Of a DNA stretch of 64,000 nucleotides, positions 1 to 13,552 are shown one piece after another. Under the pieces are notes generated by a model. It did no database searches, was not told where the DNA came from, and saw only the letters and a list, made by a program, of their open reading frames with translations. The DNA comes from Pempheris klunzingeri (Eukaryota; Chordata; Actinopteri; Acropomatiformes; Pempheridae): positions 2,655,001-2,719,000 of the forward strand of contig NC_092020.1 in the NCBI RefSeq assembly GCF_042242105.1, in the 5' to 3' direction. The translations under genes and the position numbers were made by a program. How positions within the stretch are numbered: the first letter of the stretch is position 1; each line of letters starts with the position of its first letter.

Positions 1-3000
1 TTATTTGAGTTTAAAAGGGCTAATAAACTGTTTATGTGCTCCCTCCATTATGACGTTCTCTCAGTAGCTCCTGAGCAGCGAGCTACATTTGAGCAGCAAC
101 TTTTTGCTTTTATGCAGCCCATCAGAGCAGAGAGAGCGAGCATGTACAGAGTGTAATACCAACAGTTTTTCTGATCCGTCTATCAGAATAGTTACTGCCA
201 AGGAATTCTTGAAAAAAAAAAAACAGAACAGCATAGCCCAGTAATTGCTGGCATTAAGTTAAAGAAGACAGTCGGCTTTATCACCGAGCCCAGCTGAGAA
301 ATTGTTTCCATATTATATTTCTGTGTTCCTGTGTGCTGTTTTCTCCCGTCCCGCTCTGTGATTTATCAGGCAGAATGTGCATCTTTTCCCTAGCAAACAC
401 AGTCCCCATTTATAACTGAGCAGACAAGTCCCTTCTATTTGTAGTTATTAATCAGAGTTGACTGTAGCGGGCACGGCCACTGGAGCTCAGACTGATAGAC
501 TCTCAGTCAGAGAGGAAAAGCCTGTCACATCCTGCTGACAAATACACAGATTTATGGAGCCCACATAGCCAGGCTACTCTCTATAAACAAATGCATTTGC
601 CTGAAAAGAGCAGCTCTGGAAATGGATCGTCGCTCTGAATGCACTTTTTTAAACACACGAGGATTCAACATCTCCGAGAGCAGAGGGGTGAGGATGAGTT
701 TATGAGGATATTAAAGCCTGTGTATCTCTCTGTGTTTCAGATGACGTGTAGCTTGACTAATTAACTGATCAAACGTTGGCGATAATCCCCATCAGAGCTG
801 GTTAAGTTAATCAGTTTATAACACACCAGGCCAGAACAACAGACCACATGTAGTAGCTTGACCTTGGTGTGAGGAAAGTAGAATATTTTAATCTGCAGCT
901 TTGAATCGGCCCAGTTCTTTTTATAAATATATATATTGAGAGAGCGAGAGAGGCTTCTGCTAATGCTTTGACTTGTTTAGACTGTGTTTCTTCCCTGCAT
1001 CCGATGGCTGGCTGTTTTTGTTGCAAGAGAGAGTTTGGTGCAGCCACTAACCTCTTTCTGTCAGCACCAGCCCGAAGAGATTAGCTGTATGAGTGTCTCT
1101 TGTTTCCCGGTGGAGCCCAGCCCCAGTCCATCACAGTCCCAGCTCTGGTCCAAGCCAAGAGGATGGGTGAGGAGTGGGGTGGGAGATGAGGGTGGGAGGG
1201 GGTGGGGGGTTTGAAGTCATAGAAAACTGTGGCCATGATTGCAGTAATCCTGTTATCTCTCCTGCTAAAGCTGGCCACTCTAGTGACCTGGAGACACAAA
1301 TGTTAAGCTGCCTCTGTCTCTCCTCTCGCTTGCTCCTGCTCTTTTCACTCCTCCCTGCTCTATCTCACTCTCTTTAGCCAGCCTCATTGAATGTCAGGGG
1401 GTGGTCTTGGCTCTGCCTGACTCTAAATTCACAGTCTTCACACACACCACAGGCTATCTCGAATTCCGTCAGAACAAAAGGGGTTTTTCTCCTGCAGTAC
1501 TTGAACTTCTTGCCCATCTCATGCATCTTAATGTTTCCACAGTTGTACAGGGTCAGAGTGTCCAAGAGAAACCGCTCCTCTTATCTTCCCTGAATGGAAA
1601 CACAATTTAGCTCTAAGTTGATGATTAATATGTGATTTGATAAACTCATTCAAAACCTTGCATTGTTTTCCCCCGGAAAGAGTAAATAATATGGTCAAAT
1701 TTAGCTTCTCATCTATTAGCTTGCACACACTGTCATTTGTTAACAGGATAATGGGGCGTAAAGAGGGCCATTATTCTCTCAGTCCAGAACATATGCTGAA
1801 ACCCTGCACAGAAACACACTCTGCTACACACACTCAGGCGCACACAAACCGTATGCAAGCGAGACAGTGTCATTTGAGAGCGAGGACACGTGCACACTTT
1901 TAAGTGTATCATCCCACGTTGTGTATTTCCCCCTCGGTAAGCTCAGTGCCCCTGTCAGGTAGCAGGAGTGCCATGTCCTAGACCCTGTTTGATTGTTATC
2001 CTGCTGTGTCAGCCTTGAACCTAACAAACTGCTAGACAGGAGAGTTAGTATTCCATCTAGTAGCTACACGTTGATAATAGGATAATTGGCATTCTGCACT
2101 CTTTCCCCGGCTTGCAGGCCTATAGATCTGCTGCTGTAGGTCAAAGACCCGATCAAAGCCCACCAGCCCCAATTTGCAATGCTAATGACCCCCCAACAAA
2201 TAATTGTGCTTAAGAAGTGCATTAAATGAACCTCTCCAGAAGCCCTCATAATGTGCCTTTTGTCTGCGTAAGAGACATAATAGCATAGGCTTTTTAATTC
2301 TGTGGAGAATGCACTGCCCCCTGTTATTAACTCATTAGACCTCGATGCTTTGATTCAGAGCCATTGTCTGACCTTCCTTATCTGAGTAAGAGGGCTGGGT
2401 AGCATCACAGGGCTCCGGCGTGGCAACATAGTGAGGAAAATATTCCAGCTAGCCACATGCAATCGGATCATTGTGCATCTTCAGCGTACTGTGGCATTTG
2501 GATGAAATGAGTAAACCGATGTAAATGCACGAATAGAGATGGATGATCACAGGGGACATAATATTCGTGTTAACAAGAAGATAAGCACTAAGCAAACATG
2601 GAAATTAGCAATGCACTGAGCAAACATGGAAATTCAATTCTCGGGCTGAACTGAAAAGTGCTCATTCAGTGAAGGAGAGAGCACATCAAATAACAAAAGC
2701 AGGTAGAGATTCCAAATGGATAATTAACAGCTTCCTTTCCATTATAATTGGAATCAGTCTAGCCCATTCCTGGGAAAGAGGGCAGAAAATTGAATCAGTG
2801 TTGTGCAGATAGAAATTACTGCCATTCTCCACCTTAATTAGATGTCTGTTGAAATCATACCATGGGCAACCACACTGGCATGCAGCACTCAACATATGGC
2901 CACTATCTATACACACATCTCCCTCCTGGAGGCGTTGTCTTTGAGATATGTCTTTGAGATGTGTCTCCTAGGCTCCGAGGCACATTCTGGCTGCCTGTTT

Positions 3001-3903
3001 TCCCTCTGCTGCCATCTTGTCTCCCCCCTCAGACAGATTAAAAGAACATATCTTATTTCTGAGGTCTTTTCTCACTTTTAATTTCAGAGGTCTGTTTTTC
3101 TCTGTTCTAATATGCTCCTCTGATGGGAGTGTGGGGTAGCACATGTGAACGCCATCCAAAGTGCTTGATTCTTAAAGACTTGCTCAGCACAAAGCGTCCA
3201 GCTCAAAACGAATTGATAGATCAGAGGAAAATGCGGCAGATATTATCATCCCATTCCAGATGGTCATTTGGATGGCAACAAATGGTCCACTGAGCAAGTC
3301 CCACAGAGATTAAAATATTAAGCATGCATTTACAAATCTCTCCTGGCACAAAAACAAAAATGAAATTAAGGAGATTCGCCATGCGAGAACAATGAGCAGT
3401 TGACTAATGGCTCGTTCACTCACTTCATCACAGCCCAGGTAGCTAGTAGGCCGGCCGGGCTGCGGTATTTGCATGCTAATGCAGTTGCTGAAAGCTGGGC
3501 ACACACACACACACACACACACACAGGGGATCAACCTTGTGGTGACATTAAAGCATTGTAGAGACAAGTCGGTCCAGCCCGCTGCGGCCGCATGCAGAGA
3601 CACTATCTTCCTGTCCTAAGATGTACTGTACCCCTGCCTGCCTTTGTGTGTGTGAGCATGCAAGTCCCTTTATTTGTGTTTGTGTGTTTATCTGTTTGAG
3701 TCAAATGTGTGTGTGTGTGTGTCCATAGACAATCTAAACTACACAGTTCACCATAGAAAGTGTAAACAGGAAACCTACAGTTATGGATTGTTTTGCACAG
3801 TTTCACTAACCTCTGTGACTGAGATGGTGAATGTGTTTCCACTGGACGCTGATGCCTCTCCTCTCCTCTCCATCCCTCCCTCCCTCCCTCTCTCCTTCAT
3901 CAG
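1..3903 (+). other. unc5a intron (3' part), no exon recognised
   Basis: This stretch ends in a pyrimidine-rich acceptor (CTCC runs, then CAG at 3901-3903) directly before the first recognisable unc5a exon. I read it in all frames and found no UNC5-like coding sequence, so I take it as the 3' part of a long unc5a intron. It holds a (CA)13 tract at 3500-3525, a short GT tract near 3709-3722 and a 22-bp imperfect direct duplication at 2585/2613. The 2,060-2,900 part is rich in TAAT-type sites and free of simple repeats, so it may be regulatory, but I cannot test conservation. Confidence 0.6.
3500..3525. repeat. (CA)13 microsatellite
   Basis: Perfect CA dinucleotide run in the unc5a intron, about 380 bp upstream of the first visible exon. 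Confidence 0.97.
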
Positions 3904-6900
3904 GAGGTGATGCAGATGGAGCGGCAGCTCGGGGGTCGGTTGATTGACGAGCCACACGTCCTGCTTTTCAAAGACAGCTACCACAACCTGCGCCTGTCCA
4001 TCCATGACATGCCCCAGGCCCACTGGAGGAGCAAGCTACTAGCCGGCTACCAGGTGTGTTGGGCGGCCCTGGGCTGCTGCGGGGGCAGGGAGTCACTCCA
4101 GATCAGAGAGGGAGCACGGAGATGTAATAGAGGTGCCTGGCTGAATCTGTCAAATTTGTGTATCAGCAGTTAAGGGGCTTTCTAATGTGTTTGCCTGCAC
4201 ACTCCATTTAAAATCCATGTTGACTAAGATCGTTTAAAATTAGCCAACCAGTGAAAGTAAAGAAGAATAGACTGTGTGTCAGCAGTGCAGGAAGAAGTAT
4301 TGAGATCTTTTAATCAGTAAACGTAGCAATACAATAGTGTAAAAATACTCTGTTACAAGTAAAAATCCTGCACTCAAAATCTCACCTAAGTTAAAGTACA
4401 AATGTATTGTCATCAAAATATACTTACATGAACAATAATTAGGCAGAGGGTTAGGGCCATTACAGAATCTTACATATTGCTACATTATAGTTATAAATGC
4501 TTGAATCACTTAAATCATAATCGTAGCATAAAGTGGAAATACTCCAGTACCTTTAAAACTGTACATAAATACAGTTTATGTACTTGGTTACATCTCACCA
4601 CTGAGTGTCAACAGAAGCAATGTTACTGCGTAACAAGAAGTCCTGCAGGAGCAACGTTTTACTGTTAACGAGGGTCCGTGGTCTAGCTGTGGAGAGTTGT
4701 TTTTAAGTTTAGTTGTTCAGATTTTTAATTAAGTGTTTTTTACTTTGGCTTCAGTTGATCATTTTAAAGATTCACACAAAGGAGCGTTTTTTTTTTTTTC
4801 AGTTAATGCAGGACTCCTCTGTCCAATAACCTTTCTGTTCTTGGCACCGTTTGCAACTTTAAGTCATTTGATAGAGTCGAGGGAACCTTTCGGGTCTGTG
4901 CGCCTCCGTCCACAGGGCGTTTTTTTGGGGGGTGTTTTTTTGTCCGCTAGTGCTCCTGCATGAGGTGTATACGTGTGCATATTGGAGCTGGGTTGTGTGC
5001 ACTAACCCAGAGCTGCCAGCTGATTGATTATCCTTGCTGCTGTTCTCTCAAAGGGGGCTCAGATGAAATATAGAGCAGTATGTAAATATCTGGAACTTCT
5101 TGGAACCTTTCCACCTCTACTGCACTCCCCACACCTGCGTGGCCCACTGCACCGCAGCCCGGCGACAGACACGTGAGGGCTCTTCAAAGAGGACTAGAAA
5201 ATGTTCTGGCTGTTACTATGTAAGCACTGAGCACCAGGTCCCCAAAGAGAACACACAAGCTGTGCCAAGCAAGCAGCAGCAGCAACAATGCACCCAGAAC
5301 AGAGGCTTATTCCTCTGGACTGTGCCTGTTCATTTGGAAGTGTTATTCCCCTCTCAGCAGTGCGGTCAAAAAAGGCCTTTAGTCTCCCTGGGGCCCTGTG
5401 AAGATTTTTGTGCGTTTCGCCCGGCTCCCTCCGTCGTCTGTATGCCTGGGTAACAGTGCTCCCGTTTGGTTAGCAGCCTGTACTGCAGCACCACTTTACT
5501 CTCAAGCTGAGTTCTTGTCAGCTGTTGAACCTGAGGTGAAGTGAGGAGTTAGTGTGCCCTGTTGTTGTGTGTGTTTTTTTTGTTAGTTACCTCTCTACCT
5601 CTCTTGGGATATGCAAATGCGTAATGAATATGCTGCAACAGAGTGAAAGATGTTGAAATTGTCATCCTTGAATAAATTCTGCCAAACGCTCAGAGGCAGC
5701 CGTACAGTGACACTCCTCAAAGCTATTATGCATGCATATACATCTCTATGTGACATGATGTGTATTGGATTCAAAACAGAGCAGAGCTGATGTTTCAGCT
5801 TGGACACCGTCAGCATCAGTTGTAGCTCTGCCCAGACATGCACGTACAGCACACATCTGCAAGGAGGGGCTGAAAAATAAAATACTAAGTGTTTCTCATA
5901 CCACAGATATCGATATGGTGTGTTATCTGTTAGAAATACTAGGTTTGGTTACCTCTGTAATCAACCCTGACAGTCAGACAGCCATTAGCTCCCTTTAAAT
6001 ATTCTATTTGTCAGTAACGGCACATTATCTCCCTTTAACTTACCTGAATGTTGTCAGTCTGCCGCCTGCGATACATTTAGCCATTTTCACCTCACGATGA
6101 CAGCTCGTGTCAGTGTAATTAATGGTGATCTGTGTGTATTCTAGGCAGGCGGTCCTGTTATGGCGTGTACCAGACATGCAGTCCTGACTGTGCCGCTGAG
6201 TTGCTGTTTTGTGTGGTTATTTCTTTTTTCCCGCAGGAGATCCCGTTCTACCACATCTGGAACGGTTCCCAGCGGTACTTGCACTGCACGTTCACTCTTG
6301 AGCGGCTCAGCCTCAGCACCTGCGAGCTCACCTGCCAGCTGTGTGTGTGGCAGGTGGAGGGGGAGGGCCAGAGCTTTAGCCTCGACTTTAATATCGCCAA
6401 GGTAACGTTCAGCATAGCTGCTTGTTTTAGAGGCAGCAATTTATCATACAATTATTCAGCATTTCCATGAGTCATTGGTGACCCTCTGTGGCTGTCATCC
6501 CCACCAGGACACCCGAGCTGTGGACACCGAGTTTCTGTTAATGGACAGTAACGCCACAGCCCTGGCAGGGCCCAGCGCCTTTCAGATCCCATACCTCATC
6601 AGGCAGAAGATCTGCAGCAGCCTGGATGCCCCCTGTCCCAACGGAGCTGACTGGAGAATGCTAGCACAAAGACTTAAACTTGAGAGGTAAATACCAACTG
6701 CACAATACCCATAATGCTTTATCTGATCACCAATCGTTGGAGCGTGCCAGAACAGACAGCTCGCACAAAGGCTCTCAAGAAATGCAGCACAGCCTCATTT
6801 ATCCAAACCCCCCTGAGAATATAGGTTGCACAGCCATGTACGTACAATATTTGAACACGGCCTGTTTACAATAACAAACACTCAATCGCACTGATTGTTA

Positions 6901-9018
6901 CGGGACATACCAATGTAAAGGTCAACATGGAACATGCAACCACAATTTAATTGTGGTTGTACACAATCAGAGTTAAGTCATCACCGCAGTCACTAGTGCT
7001 TTTCTTAAAGTAAAGTAGGTAAACAAGGTTCTGCCTTAGCAAACTAATCCTCATTTGACACAGCTAACATTATAGGATTAATGTGGACTTGATGGATACA
7101 GCTATCATTTTTGTAAGAAAACACGACCCCCTTCTTCCCTCTTTTCCTCAGGAACATTTAAGCAGCTTAAAGTCTGCAGCTAAATTTATACCTGCTACAT
7201 TCTGCTTAACAGTGTAACAGTGGTAATTGGAAAGGCAGCAAGCTAGCTGCCCATCAGCGGCCAAAAAAAAAAAAGGAAAAGGAAAAGAAAAAAAGATGGA
7301 AATGGTTTGGATGTGTGCCGACTTCAGACAGTCCGATCACACAGTTACTGTACTTGATCACTGGCGTACCTGTAGCAGGAGTGAGCCAGGCATTGATCCC
7401 TTATCCTCCAATTTAATTTCTACCTCGTAATGAAATCAAATAGGTTCACTTAATTTGTCCAATCAACTTTATTTACCCCAATTAATTACAAAGTGAATTG
7501 ATGCACTACAGGTTTAACTAGCAATGTTTTGCTAAACATAATCAATTCTCATTGAGGCCCCAGGAAGGAACAACTGCTCTGCTGTTTGATCTGTCCTTAA
7601 CAACATGTTTCCCTGAAAAGGCAGCAGCTCTTTGGCACTCTGTCATTCCGCATTTCTATGTTTGTATCTCCGTGTGTAAAGTGTTCAGTCCGAGCGGAAC
7701 CAATCAATAAAACTTAAAATGCCACGAACCTTTTATTTGATTTTTCTCTCCTAAGACTGTGCAAATGGCTGCGTCTGAGCCATACAAGATAAGCTCGTGT
7801 TTCACACAGCCAGGTGAATAAGCAGGGCTGACACATTGGACACTAGCTCTGTCTCTTTTATCTGAATAATGACACAGAGGTTTGTTCCCAGACTGCATTT
7901 TTGTCCAACTCTTCTCTTTGTTGTGCTCTCCCGACGCAAAGGGGAGGTTGTGCGCGCCATAAAATCCAATTGACTCAAAATAGCAGAGTGACGCCGTGTT
8001 CTCGGTGCTCGTGTTCTGCCAAAGCAGCCGCATGTTTATAACCATCACATAATGCTTCAGTAGGCAAACAGAAGATACGAGGAAGTAATGGACTCTGACC
8101 TTTCTCAAGGTGAAAAGGACTTGGTGGCGTTTTGGGCTCTGTGTCTCACCCCCCTCCCACCCAGCAGAAAAAGAAAAAAAAAAAAAAAAACTCACAGCAC
8201 AATCCCCTTTTGTGCCAAGAGTTTACGCTGTTCTCTTTTTTTAAATGTCATGTGTGCTCTACATAACAGTTAGGGCCCCAGACATTTGGAGAACAGAAAA
8301 AGACCATTAAATCAAACAAGCACATTCGGGTACCGTGGGGATCAGGTCCCACTCAACATCAAATATACAGCTGGCCAGGGCCACTGCTTTGTTGTCATTG
8401 ATTGGGTTTGATCGTAAAGGTTCTGCTCCTAAAATGGAAAAGGTCACTTCCGACTTAACTGTGAAAGTCCATATAGGATTTACTATACGGGATTTTAGGG
8501 GCAATTTCGACATCAAATAAAGAAGAATGAGGCTTATGCTGTTAAGCTTCAAATGAAAATTGCCAAAGATTCTGTATTTGGCGGCAGTTTCAAGATCTAG
8601 ACTGTTTTCTTATACCTTTTATCATTTTTTAACTCGGTGCTCCGACAGGATCAGGATGTAGCAATATAACCCACAATAAAAGTTGACATTGACAGAGTTA
8701 CAAGAAGCAGAAGCACAATAAAATACTGGCTGAGAAGGTTTTCTAAAGACTGTTGGTGTAGAACAAATGAGACACTGTCTGTTTTGATAGGACCACATCA
8801 CCTGATTTAATAAAAATGTCTCACTATTATTACTGCGTTCTCCTCTCTGCAGACACATGAGTTTCTTTGCATCCAAAGCGAGCCCAACCTCTGTGATCCT
8901 GGACCTGTGGGAGGCACAACATTTCCACAGCGGCAACATCAACCAGCTGGCCACGGTCATGGCCGACATTGGCAAACAGGAAGCCATGATATTCCTGGTC
9001 TCTGATGGCGAGTGCTAA
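3904..9018 (+). CDS. unc5a: Netrin receptor UNC5A, C-terminal four exons (partial gene)
   Basis: Exons are 3904-4053, 6237-6401, 6508-6686 and 8853-9018 (stop TAA 9016-9018). They join in frame to give the last 219 residues, and the 5' exons lie outside the window. The first two exons encode the UPA domain (motifs [11 protein letters not shown] and [18 protein letters not shown]). The last two encode the death domain, which starts near [19 protein letters not shown]5 proteins are netrin receptors at the plasma membrane; their UPA-death module signals repulsion and ligand-dependent survival. The end ...VSDGEC resembles the UNC5A terminus (a Glu-Cys end) rather than UNC5B, C or D, and the PDLIM7, CLTB and HIGD2A neighbours also fit UNC5A. 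All donors and acceptors are GT-AG. The gene is convergent with pdlim7. An UNC5C assignment is possible but less likely. Confidence 0.92.
4282..4603 (+). mobile_element. Degenerate teleost MITE (non-autonomous DNA element) in unc5a intron
   Basis: This AT-rich segment has the wording of a very common perch-like fish repeat. It opens with a CAGTG(C/G)AGGAAGAAGTA type end, followed by AAAAATACTCTGTTACAAGT and a TCCTGCA(C/T)TCAAAAT motif. Toward the end it has GCATAAAGTGGAAATACTCC, and it closes with TTACATCTCACCACTG. The ends are roughly complementary (CAGTG... / ...CACTG). It carries no coding capacity. The family call is from memory of fish repeats, not from a database search. Boundaries are uncertain by about 5 bp. 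Confidence 0.65.
4604..6236 (+). other. unc5a intron, unremarkable
   Basis: Rest of the intron between the two UPA exons, ending in a TTTTTTCCCGCAG acceptor. Apart from poly-T tracts and a short CAG run near 5273-5285 I see no coding, RNA or repeat structure. Confidence 0.6.
6687..8852 (+). other. unc5a last intron, unremarkable
   Basis: The intron splits the death domain in phase 2: AG before it and A after it together make one Arg codon. It contains A-rich tracts at 7262-7296 and 8168-8190. I find no exon, RNA gene or recognisable mobile element. Confidence 0.6.
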
Positions 9019-12000
9019 CCCAGAAAAGGGGGAGAGACTGGTGCAGAGGAAAAGTTACAGAACACAACAACACACACACACACACACACATACACACAAA
9101 TAAAAGCAACGGTAACTGCAGCAGGAATGGAAGAACAGAGCTGTCCCAATGTCCCTCTTCACTTTCGAAGATAGCAAAGGGTTTATGTAGGACTGAGTCC
9201 CCACTTCCCATCGAACGGGCAAAAACTTTATATGAAAGACCAAATGAGGGAGAGAGTTTGGGTGTGTGGGGAAATGTATCCATGAACACAGTAAAGAAAA
9301 TACCCTTTATTTTCCATCAAAGATTGAAATTAAACTAGTCCACACCCTGGTCCTATTTTAAAGATGACATTAATTTAACTTCATGCCTTTTTTTATATAA
9401 ATAGCCCAATTACGGCTAATAAGGAGCAATATGCAAATGCACCGCTATTACTAATGGCCAATACTGCAAATTCAATGAATAATTTTTTTTTAAAACTCAG
9501 ATTAAAGAAATTCTGTATTAAATACTAAGTGAAAAGGTGTCAGTCATTTCAGGTTACAGAGAACAGGCGACATATGCAATTGGCAGGTTTGTTATATGAC
9601 ATTATCTCTTACACTGAGCACATTTTCAACAAGGTCATCAGGGTCAGTGAACATCCCCGCCCAAACCCAGCGAGCCTCTAGACGTACATCTCGTGTTATC
9701 TGTTTCTTAAAACACACACACACACACACACACACTCATACAGACAGCTTGTAGCACATCCTGGACTTGCAGGTTTAAAATAGATTGTATGTCAGAGGCC
9801 CTAAAAACCTGTCTCATCTTGTTTGTGTGTTTTTTAGTCCAGCCGGTATCACTACTGTGAATGTAACATCTTGACATCTTGATTCAGCGAGACGCTCCGC
9901 AGCTTTCCTGCTTCTAAAATCGATATTTGTGGGGTTTGGGTTCTTTGAACTTTTTTTTTTTTTTTTGAGGGAGGAGTGAGTAATATCTTCACTTAAGTCA
10001 TATATCAGAAGCCATTTCTTTCTATAGAAAGCCTGTGATTTTGATCTGTCCAGTTTGTTTCACACTACCCCAATCTTTCACTGTGGCGTTTTCTTCTGTT
10101 TCAAATTCCACAGCTAATGAAGGAGCCATAGGGCCCAAAGGCATTCCAGCTGCATACATGTAACCACCGAATGTCGCCAGAACTCATTTCTAAAATGACC
10201 TTTTCCCCTGATTACATTAATTCTGTAGCAGAGGGGATGTTAAACATAAAAGCACGGCCGAAAGGGTTATTATCCCATATGAATAATGCAAAGCGCTCCC
10301 ACAGAAAAATCTGACAACAAATTCTTTAAAATCTTCGCCATATTACAGCACGTTCAAAGGGGAGTTGTGCAGCTTTGTTTTTATAATTCATTAAGCAATG
10401 TTGGTGGGAATTCTATATTTGCTGCGCGGGAAACAGTATTTCCACATCAGAGGAGCGCCCGTCTCTCAGAGAAAGTTAAGAGTGGCTTATTCATAATGTC
10501 ACGCCTCTGCTCACAAAAGATGCTTTGAAAGGATTTTTTTTTTTTTTCCTGGTTTGTTATTTTCAGGCAGAATGGCAAAAAATGATCCAGCAGATTCATG
10601 CAACAAACCAGAAACTGCAACTACGCATTTGCTTACCATATTTTGCTACTTTGCATTAATTTATATTCTTTTTTCTTTTTTTTTTTCTCCTTTTATTATT
10701 AATGGATCTGTCAGGCCAGGAAACACAAGTACACAGAGTATCTTTAAAGTTCACTGGTTGAGTAATTATTCTTTGAGAAGGTGTGAGCAATCCCAAATTA
10801 GCCATAGTTCTCTCCGTCTGCCTCAGGGTCGCATGTGAAGTTGTCTGTTAAAGTTGTAAAGAGAGCCCTTTTCATTAAATCCCCTCCTTATTCAGCCAAC
10901 AGCTAGCGAGGCTTCAACCTTTAACACTAACTGGAGCCTCTTTTATGATTGTCAGATATTTGGAATGTACAATTGTCTCCTTGTAGTCGGGGAAAAGTTT
11001 GTCCCTTTTCTTTCCTTTGTTCTCGTGTTGCATCTCGGCACCCGTTAGCTCCTTAACCTCTTTTTCATCCTATGAAAACACGCCTCCTCTTGACCAACAC
11101 GTTTTTACAACCTCTGGTACTATTTGATGCAGAGATGCCATGAAATCAAATTTTACCTTTTTGTTTTTTTTTTTTTTAATTAACTTTAAGAATCCCTTAG
11201 ATCAAGCCCCTTTCAGACAAAAATGACGATACCACCTTAAATAAACCTTTTCACGTTGAAATGGATCATCGTCACATGTAATATGTAAATACTTTTTCTA
11301 TACCAGCCGTGTGCTGTCACTTTGCATACTGTATATCAGCAGAATTGGTAACCAAAGTTTTATGAATATCATTTGAGGCCACTGCATCCTCACATTGTAT
11401 CCATTGAATATTGTTTCAGCGTTGTTTTACTTGCAGCTAGTATAGAATAAGTCAGAGTTGCTGTCTCTTCTAAACAGCGGACTGAGAGTCCTAAATCATT
11501 TCTTCATCTCATTTCCTCGCTTTTGTCTTTGAGGCAAGTTGATGCAGTTTGTTCGAGCAGTGATATGTGTCTGTGTTTATTTTATCACTTTGTAAAGAAA
11601 TGTAAATTATATTTTAATATGAAGCCAAAAAAAGACACTTAACTGGCGCAGCATTTGTCAAGTCTAAACCGTGACGTGTTTGCCTATATACTGTTCTTTG
11701 GCGATCTAGCAGTGAAGACTTTTTGCAGTGTTAAGGGTTTAGAGACTGTTTTCCAGGAAGTTTCTATACATATTTTGTTTGTCCCTACTCTGCATACGTC
11801 TACCTGATTACTTCTCTAACCGTAAGCATTTAAACACGAGGTGGAAATAGTCACTAATGCTTAGTGAATCACTACACTGGGACTGTGTGGAGAATAACTG
11901 GAGAAAGAGGACATCAGTTGTTGGACACCGCCGCTGCCGGGCCAGCGTTGACACGGCGTGTTTCGATGAGCCATGGCAGTTGTACAGTAGGACTGTGTGT

Positions 12001-12960
12001 GAAACTCTATCACCCCTGTCAATGTCTTGGATGTGATGTCTAAGCACATTTCAGTAACGTAATTCACCAGCCGCCAGGATGTCCAGCATCTATCTTCACA
12101 TCTAATGTGTCCAACAAATCTGCAATTACAGTGTGTGTGATGACTGCAGCTCCCTTCATGGTGAAACCTGGGCCTGATCGTTCTGTGTAAGACTCGTGCC
12201 AGTAACATACACGCTTTGTCCAAGGGTTTATAAGTTTACCCCTGAGGTATGGGGGGGAAATGTTACATCCCACTGCTACTTTTTGTGTCACTCATTACAT
12301 TCAGTGTCAAGGACGTGTGTGTGTGTGTGTGTGTGTTTGAGTGAGTGAGTGAGTGAGTGTGTGCATACCTGCAGGTCACTCTGACTGAACCGTTTTCTTT
12401 TTGAACTCTAAGAATAGACTTCTGTATTTGTGAATGGTTTTTCTATTTAGTTCCTTGATTCAATGTTCCTTGCCTTTCTGCAAGTCAAAAATGCTGTATT
12501 TATTACATGCCACAGCGCTTATGCAATTGTATAATCCTTTTTTTTTGTTTTGTTTTTTTAACCTTTTGTGTTCCTTATCGTCAATGTAAATTGTTGTCAA
12601 AACTTTTGTGGCAATGGAAAAACTTCTGCTGAGGGAGATTTTCTGTACTTTTTGGACAATGATATGGATTTGTGGGTAGAATTTTGGAAATTCGTTTCTA
12701 AGTGCTTTCAAGTATTTACTTGGCCTTATGTATATATATATCTATGACATTTCAGAAAGGTATGTATAGTAATTCAACCTGAAATTGTTGTAAATAAATT
12801 ATATATTGTTAAATCAAGGACTGGACACTTTTACTTGACACATTAGCTTGTGTTGATGATGATCAGGAACTGGGACAAAATTCTAGCACTTTTTCACTTT
12901 GTCCAATAAGTCACGAGCGCACATTAACTAACTGATCACCAGCTACAATAAATACAAAGT
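9019..12960 (+). other. unc5a: unc5a 3' UTR with several candidate poly(A) signals
   Basis: After the stop the sequence is AT-rich and free of long coding frames up to about 12.95 kb. AATAAA occurs at 9099-9104, 11240-11245, 12793-12798 and 12947-12952. The third overlaps a Pumilio-type TGTAAATA (12789-12796), and another TGTAAATA lies at 11284-11291. CA/GT runs lie at 9071-9090, 9712-9735 and 12315-12336, the last followed by a GAGT tetranucleotide repeat (12339-12358). Long UTRs with tandem poly(A) sites are common in neuronal genes. The true end cannot be set without transcript data. Confidence 0.55.
12793..12798 (+). terminator. unc5a: Probable distal poly(A) signal of unc5a
   Basis: AATAAA in a TTGTAAATAAATTATATA context with T-rich sequence downstream. 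This is the best candidate for the distal end of unc5a; AATAAA at 12947-12952 is an alternative. Confidence 0.5.
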
Positions 12961-13552
12961 GGAATCTGCACAGTGCACATTTGGTTTGATGAATAACCGA
13001 TAAGTAAAGACTTTTTCCCTTTGTCCAAGTAGCTTAGTTTCAGAAATTCATTATTGCATTTCTGCAAAAACACGTATGTGTCGCCTGTATCACATTACTG
13101 ACTGTGAGCAGGTCCCTCTGAGTTAGGTTTGCTTTGTGAATTAATCAGACCTAAAGCTTACCAACATGCACCTTATTTTTAGGATTTTCTCCTAACTCAA
13201 CTACACAGGAGCTTCTTTTAGCCTCAGGATGTTCTTCAATGTGTAAATGGCTTCGTAAAATTCTAAAATGAATTTCTACATTGACAATATCGTAGGGATT
13301 CACCAGGGTTTTTGTCACAGCAGCAAGATGTTTGTGTGAAGCTTGATTTTTTTTTATTTTTTTATATATATATATTTTTTAAAAGCACTTACTGTACTCG
13401 GAGCAAAAACTGTTGTCCTGTTGTTGGGGAGCAGGTGTTAGTGAGAGCAAAGACAGCCAAAACATCAGTCGATAGAAAATCTTACAGATGGGTTCACCTA
13501 AAAAACAAAAACAGCCCAGAGTTGTGCCCCAACACGCAGCATTACTAATCAT
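12961..13552. other. Short convergent intergenic spacer
   Basis: Spacer of about 0.6 kb between the inferred ends of unc5a (plus) and pdlim7 (minus). It is AT-rich with poly-T/TA tracts at 13350-13382. I see no gene. Confidence 0.5.

Noticed and set aside
7704..8195. 163-codon open frame on the minus strand in the unc5a intron.
   Set aside because: No recognisable domain, no splice context, composition like translated intron. Taken as chance.
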